Below the pieces are notes generated by a model. That model ran no database searches. It worked only from the letters and a program-made list of their open reading frames with translations, and was not told the origin of the DNA. The position numbers were made by a program, and so were the translations under genes. 36,135 bases of DNA from Endozoicomonas sp. (GTDB lineage: Bacteria > Pseudomonadota > Gammaproteobacteria > Pseudomonadales > Endozoicomonadaceae): assembly GCA_024509075.1 (NCBI GenBank), contig JAKROC010000011.1:1-36135 (forward strand), read 5' to 3'. Every line of letters starts with the position of its first letter. Position 1 is the stretch's first letter. Positions 33,818-36,135 of the stretch are shown here, piece after piece.

Positions 33818-35106
33818 TATAGCCGATGCAAAACGGAACAAATCCCGCGGCATAACGCAGCCAGTTCCTGCTGGGAAATAATGTAGGGGGGCATCACGTA
33901 AACCAGCCTGCCAAAGGGCCGAACCCAGACTCCCGCATCAACAAACAATGGCTGTATTGTTGCCATGTCCACCGGTTGTCTCATTTCCACCACACCAATG
34001 GCGCCGAGCACCCGCACGTCAGCCACCGCAGCCATTTCAGTGCAAGGCATCAGCCCCTCGCGCAGTGCGCTCTCAATCATCGGCAGCTGTTGCTGCCAGT
34101 CGCCCCGGGCCAGTATCTCCAGACTGGCATTGCCAGCAGCACAAGCCAGCGGGTTGGCCATAAACGTCGGGCCATGCATAAATGGACTGTGCTCTGAGAC
34201 AGTCCGGCTGACTTCCCGAGAGCACAGCGTCGCAGCCAGCGTCAGGTAGCCGCCGGTGAGTGCCTTGCCGACGCACATGATGTCTGGAACAACACCAGCA
34301 TGCTCACAGGCAAATAGCTTTCCTGTGCGACCAAAGCCAGTGGCAATCTCATCATGGATCAGCAGCACATCATAGTCATTACACAGCTGACGTAAGCGCA
34401 CCAGAAATTGTGGCGAGTAGAAGTACATCCCCCCTGCCCCCTGAACCACCGGCTCAACAATCACACCAGCAAGCTGATGGCCATTGTGTTCAAGCATCTG
34501 ACGCAAGTGTTCCATATGCTGTTCAGCAAACTGATCGTTAAAGCGGCACTGGGGGCGGGGCACAAAAAAGTGTTCCGGCACAATTCCGGTGAACCAGTGG
34601 TGCATGCCATTATCCGGGTCGCAGACGGACATACAGCCGGTGGTATCGCCATAGTAGCCACCTTTGATGGTCACTATTTTGTTTTTTTCCGGCTGGTTGC
34701 GGGCAATCCAGAACTGCATGGCCATCTTGATGGCCACCTCCACCGACACCGAGCCAGAATCAGCAAAAAAAACGCTGTGCATGGGTGTCATGGCCAACAA
34801 CTTTCTTGCCAGATCGATGGCCGGTTTGTGGGTCAGGCCACCAAACATAACGTGAGAAAACTGATCAACCTGTTGCTTCAGTGCCGCATTCATCTGAGGA
34901 TGGTTGTAGCCATGCACCATGCACCACCAGGAAGACATGCCATCAATCACTCGGCGACCATCGTTAATATGCAAATAGACCCCCTGCGCCCCCACCACCG
35001 GGAACAAAGCCATGGATTGACTGGTCAAACAGTGGGCTCTGCTGTATGGGTGCCAAATGTGTTCGGCATCAAAGGCTATATCTTCCGTGGTGATAAGCGG
35101 GCTCAA
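33811..35106 (-). CDS. bioA: Adenosylmethionine-8-amino-7-oxononanoate aminotransferase
   Basis: BioA makes 7,8-diaminopelargonate in biotin synthesis using SAM as amino donor and PLP. Motifs: HIWHPYSR near the start, [67 protein letters not shown], and the PLP lysine in [15 protein letters not shown]. The frame is open to 35274, but the extra residues are not BioA-like. A TTG at 35106 has AGGAG 6 nt upstream and gives 431 aa, close to the 429 aa of E. coli BioA, so I choose it. That also leaves a 133-bp promoter region before the divergent PTPS-like gene. An ATG at 35169 is the alternative. The other bio genes are not in the window. Confidence 0.95.
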   Translation of the reverse strand: MSPLITTEDIAFDAEHIWHPYSRAHCLTSQSMALFPVVGAQGVYLHINDGRRVIDGMSSWWCMVHGYNHPQMNAALKQQVDQFSHVMFGGLTHKPAIDLARKLLAMTPMHSVFFADSGSVSVEVAIKMAMQFWIARNQPEKNKIVTIKGGYYGDTTGCMSVCDPDNGMHHWFTGIVPEHFFVPRPQCRFNDQFAEQHMEHLRQMLEHNGHQLAGVIVEPVVQGAGGMYFYSPQFLVRLRQLCNDYDVLLIHDEIATGFGRTGKLFACEHAGVVPDIMCVGKALTGGYLTLAATLCSREVSRTVSEHSPFMHGPTFMANPLACAAGNASLEILARGDWQQQLPMIESALREGLMPCTEMAAVADVRVLGAIGVVEMRQPVDMATIQPLFVDAGVWVRPFGRLVYVMPPYIISQQELAALCRGICSVLHRLYG

Positions 35107-35239
35107 GCCGGACTCCTGACGTGATAACGGTTTGATCTTTGCGGAAGGAGAAGATAATCTCGGCGCCATTTCGTGGCAAGCACAAACCCTTATTTTTGCT
35201 TCTACCCTGTTTTTGCTTCCAGTAAGAGACGTTCGTTCT

Positions 35240-36106
35240 ATGCAGGCTTTGTTCGTAGACCAGCTTTCTACCATGGACTTCAGTTATCTTTGTCCAGAAC
35301 GCGGGCTGGTGGGCGAAACCTGGCTGGTAGACGTAACCCTCTGGGGCGAACTGGACGCACAGGGCATGGTGTTTGACTTTGGCCATGTCAAAAAGCAAAT
35401 AAAAGCAGCACTGGACAAGCTGATCGACCACCGTCTGCTGGTTCCTTTGGGTGCAGCAGAGACCGTTGTTGATCACCAGCCTGGCCGCCTGAACGTCCGC
35501 TTCACCACCGCCAAAGGCTTAATCACCTGCTCTGCTCCCACCCAGGCCATATTGCTGGTAAATGCCCCGGCCATCACTACACAATTACTGACACCTTATC
35601 TGGAAAACAACCTGATTGAACTGCTGCCGGATAACGTTGTCCGGGTTGAACTCAGGCTCTACCCGCAGGCCATTGCGGGCGCATATTACCACTACAGCCA
35701 CGGCCTGAAAAAACACGCCGGTGACTGCCAGCGCATAGCACACGGCCACCGCTCCATGATTCAGGTATTTGTGGATGAGCAACGGGATCAGGCACTGGAA
35801 GCCTGGTGGGCCGAGCGGTGGAGCGATATCTACATTGCCACACAGGAAGACTTGCTGGAATCATTCACCGACCGCGGTACTGACTATCACCGCTTCGGCT
35901 ATACCGCCAATCAGGGAGAGTTTGAGATTAGCCTGCCTCGTACCCTTTGTTATCTCATTGAAACCGACTCAACAGTGGAATTACTGGCTAGCCATATGGC
36001 CCAATGCCTCAGCGAACACCGTCCGGGAAAATCCATTCGGGTGGTTGCATTTGAGGGTGTCAACAAAGGCGCTATTGCGATGTATACCCAAAGGATTTCA
36101 AGTTGA
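35240..36106 (+). CDS. Tandem 6-pyruvoyl-tetrahydropterin synthase/QueD-like protein
   Basis: A 288-aa protein made of two PTPS-type domains; single-domain QueD is about 120 aa. The N-terminal half keeps the DFGHVKKQIKAALDKLIDHRLL segment but has no His ligands at the usual site, so it probably lacks zinc. The C-terminal half has AYYHYSHGLKKHAGDCQRIAHGHR, with His, catalytic-type Cys and HGH as in active PTPS folds, and VVAFEGVNKGA near its end for the substrate Glu. A pterin or 7-deazaguanine role is likely, but the reaction is unknown. I start at MQALFVDQL, where TAAGAGA lies upstream. The last seven codons and the stop are provided by repeat R7. It is divergent from bioA. Confidence 0.85.
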   Translation: MQALFVDQLSTMDFSYLCPERGLVGETWLVDVTLWGELDAQGMVFDFGHVKKQIKAALDKLIDHRLLVPLGAAETVVDHQPGRLNVRFTTAKGLITCSAPTQAILLVNAPAITTQLLTPYLENNLIELLPDNVVRVELRLYPQAIAGAYYHYSHGLKKHAGDCQRIAHGHRSMIQVFVDEQRDQALEAWWAERWSDIYIATQEDLLESFTDRGTDYHRFGYTANQGEFEISLPRTLCYLIETDSTVELLASHMAQCLSEHRPGKSIRVVAFEGVNKGAIAMYTQRISS

Positions 36107-36135
36107 TTCGAGGCGGCAAATGAGCGAAGCCCCGG
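36083..36135 (-). repeat. ERIC-like repeat copy R7 (partial, cut by window edge)
   Basis: It starts TATACCCAAAGGATTTCAAG and continues through TTGATTCGAGGCGGC and AAATGAGCGAAGCCCCGG, the reverse orientation of R6. The first 24 bp are coding: they give the end YTQRISS and the TGA stop of the PTPS-like gene. Confidence 0.87.

Overview
The window looks like a chromosomal segment of a marine, host-associated gammaproteobacterium. An Endozoicomonas-type member of the Oceanospirillales is my best guess, inferred from gene content and not proven. The housekeeping genes are typical gammaproteobacterial ones: valS, holC, pepA, lptF-lptG, gcvT, ispG, slt, a zapA / 6S RNA locus, proQ/finO, bioA and ribH. 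Between them sit orphan genes of eukaryote-interaction flavour, plus many copies of one short repeat. I saw no rRNA, tRNA, CRISPR array, phage or secretion-system cluster.

Layout. (1) 1-9.2 kb: the usual valS / holC / pepA block with divergent lptF-lptG. A foreign 300-aa gene (3391-4293), with a PPPY motif and a death-domain-like C-terminus, has split valS from holC. (2) 9.2-16.6 kb: an RDD membrane protein, an unknown exported protein, a YjiH-family permease-like protein, gcvT behind a repeat, a DUF2062 protein, a frameshifted and truncated ISL3 transposase and a YhhQ transporter. (3) 16.6-24.6 kb: an eukaryote-like non-RD kinase, ispG, slt, a small Rieske protein, a SIS-CBS protein resembling KdsD but lacking its key residues, an Lrp/AsnC regulator and a DUF302 protein. 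(4) 24.6-25.4 kb: 6S RNA, zapA and a zapB-like gene. (5) 25.4-33.2 kb: an accessory stretch with a 737-aa protein of unknown family, an anchored methyltransferase, a short ProQ/FinO protein, a basic 268-aa protein, a lipoprotein metallo-hydrolase and most of the repeats. (6) 33.2-36.1 kb: a cofactor block of ribH, bioA and a divergent tandem-domain PTPS/QueD-like gene.

The most striking shared element is a repeat of about 127 bp, present in eight full or partial copies. Its ends (TATACCC...GGGTATA), subterminal inverted repeats and core (GTGACCGGGGTGAGCG-like) match what I recall of the enterobacterial ERIC/IRU element. Copies lie next to gene ends: one adjoins the gcvT ribosome-binding site and one supplies the stop codon of the PTPS-like gene. 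Some copies carry further small nested insertions.

I did not find a convincing new multi-gene defence or biosynthetic system. The best leads are the ERIC-like family, the death-domain/PPxY protein, the non-RD kinase and the degenerate KdsD homologue. All family assignments come from reading motifs by eye; no database search was possible.
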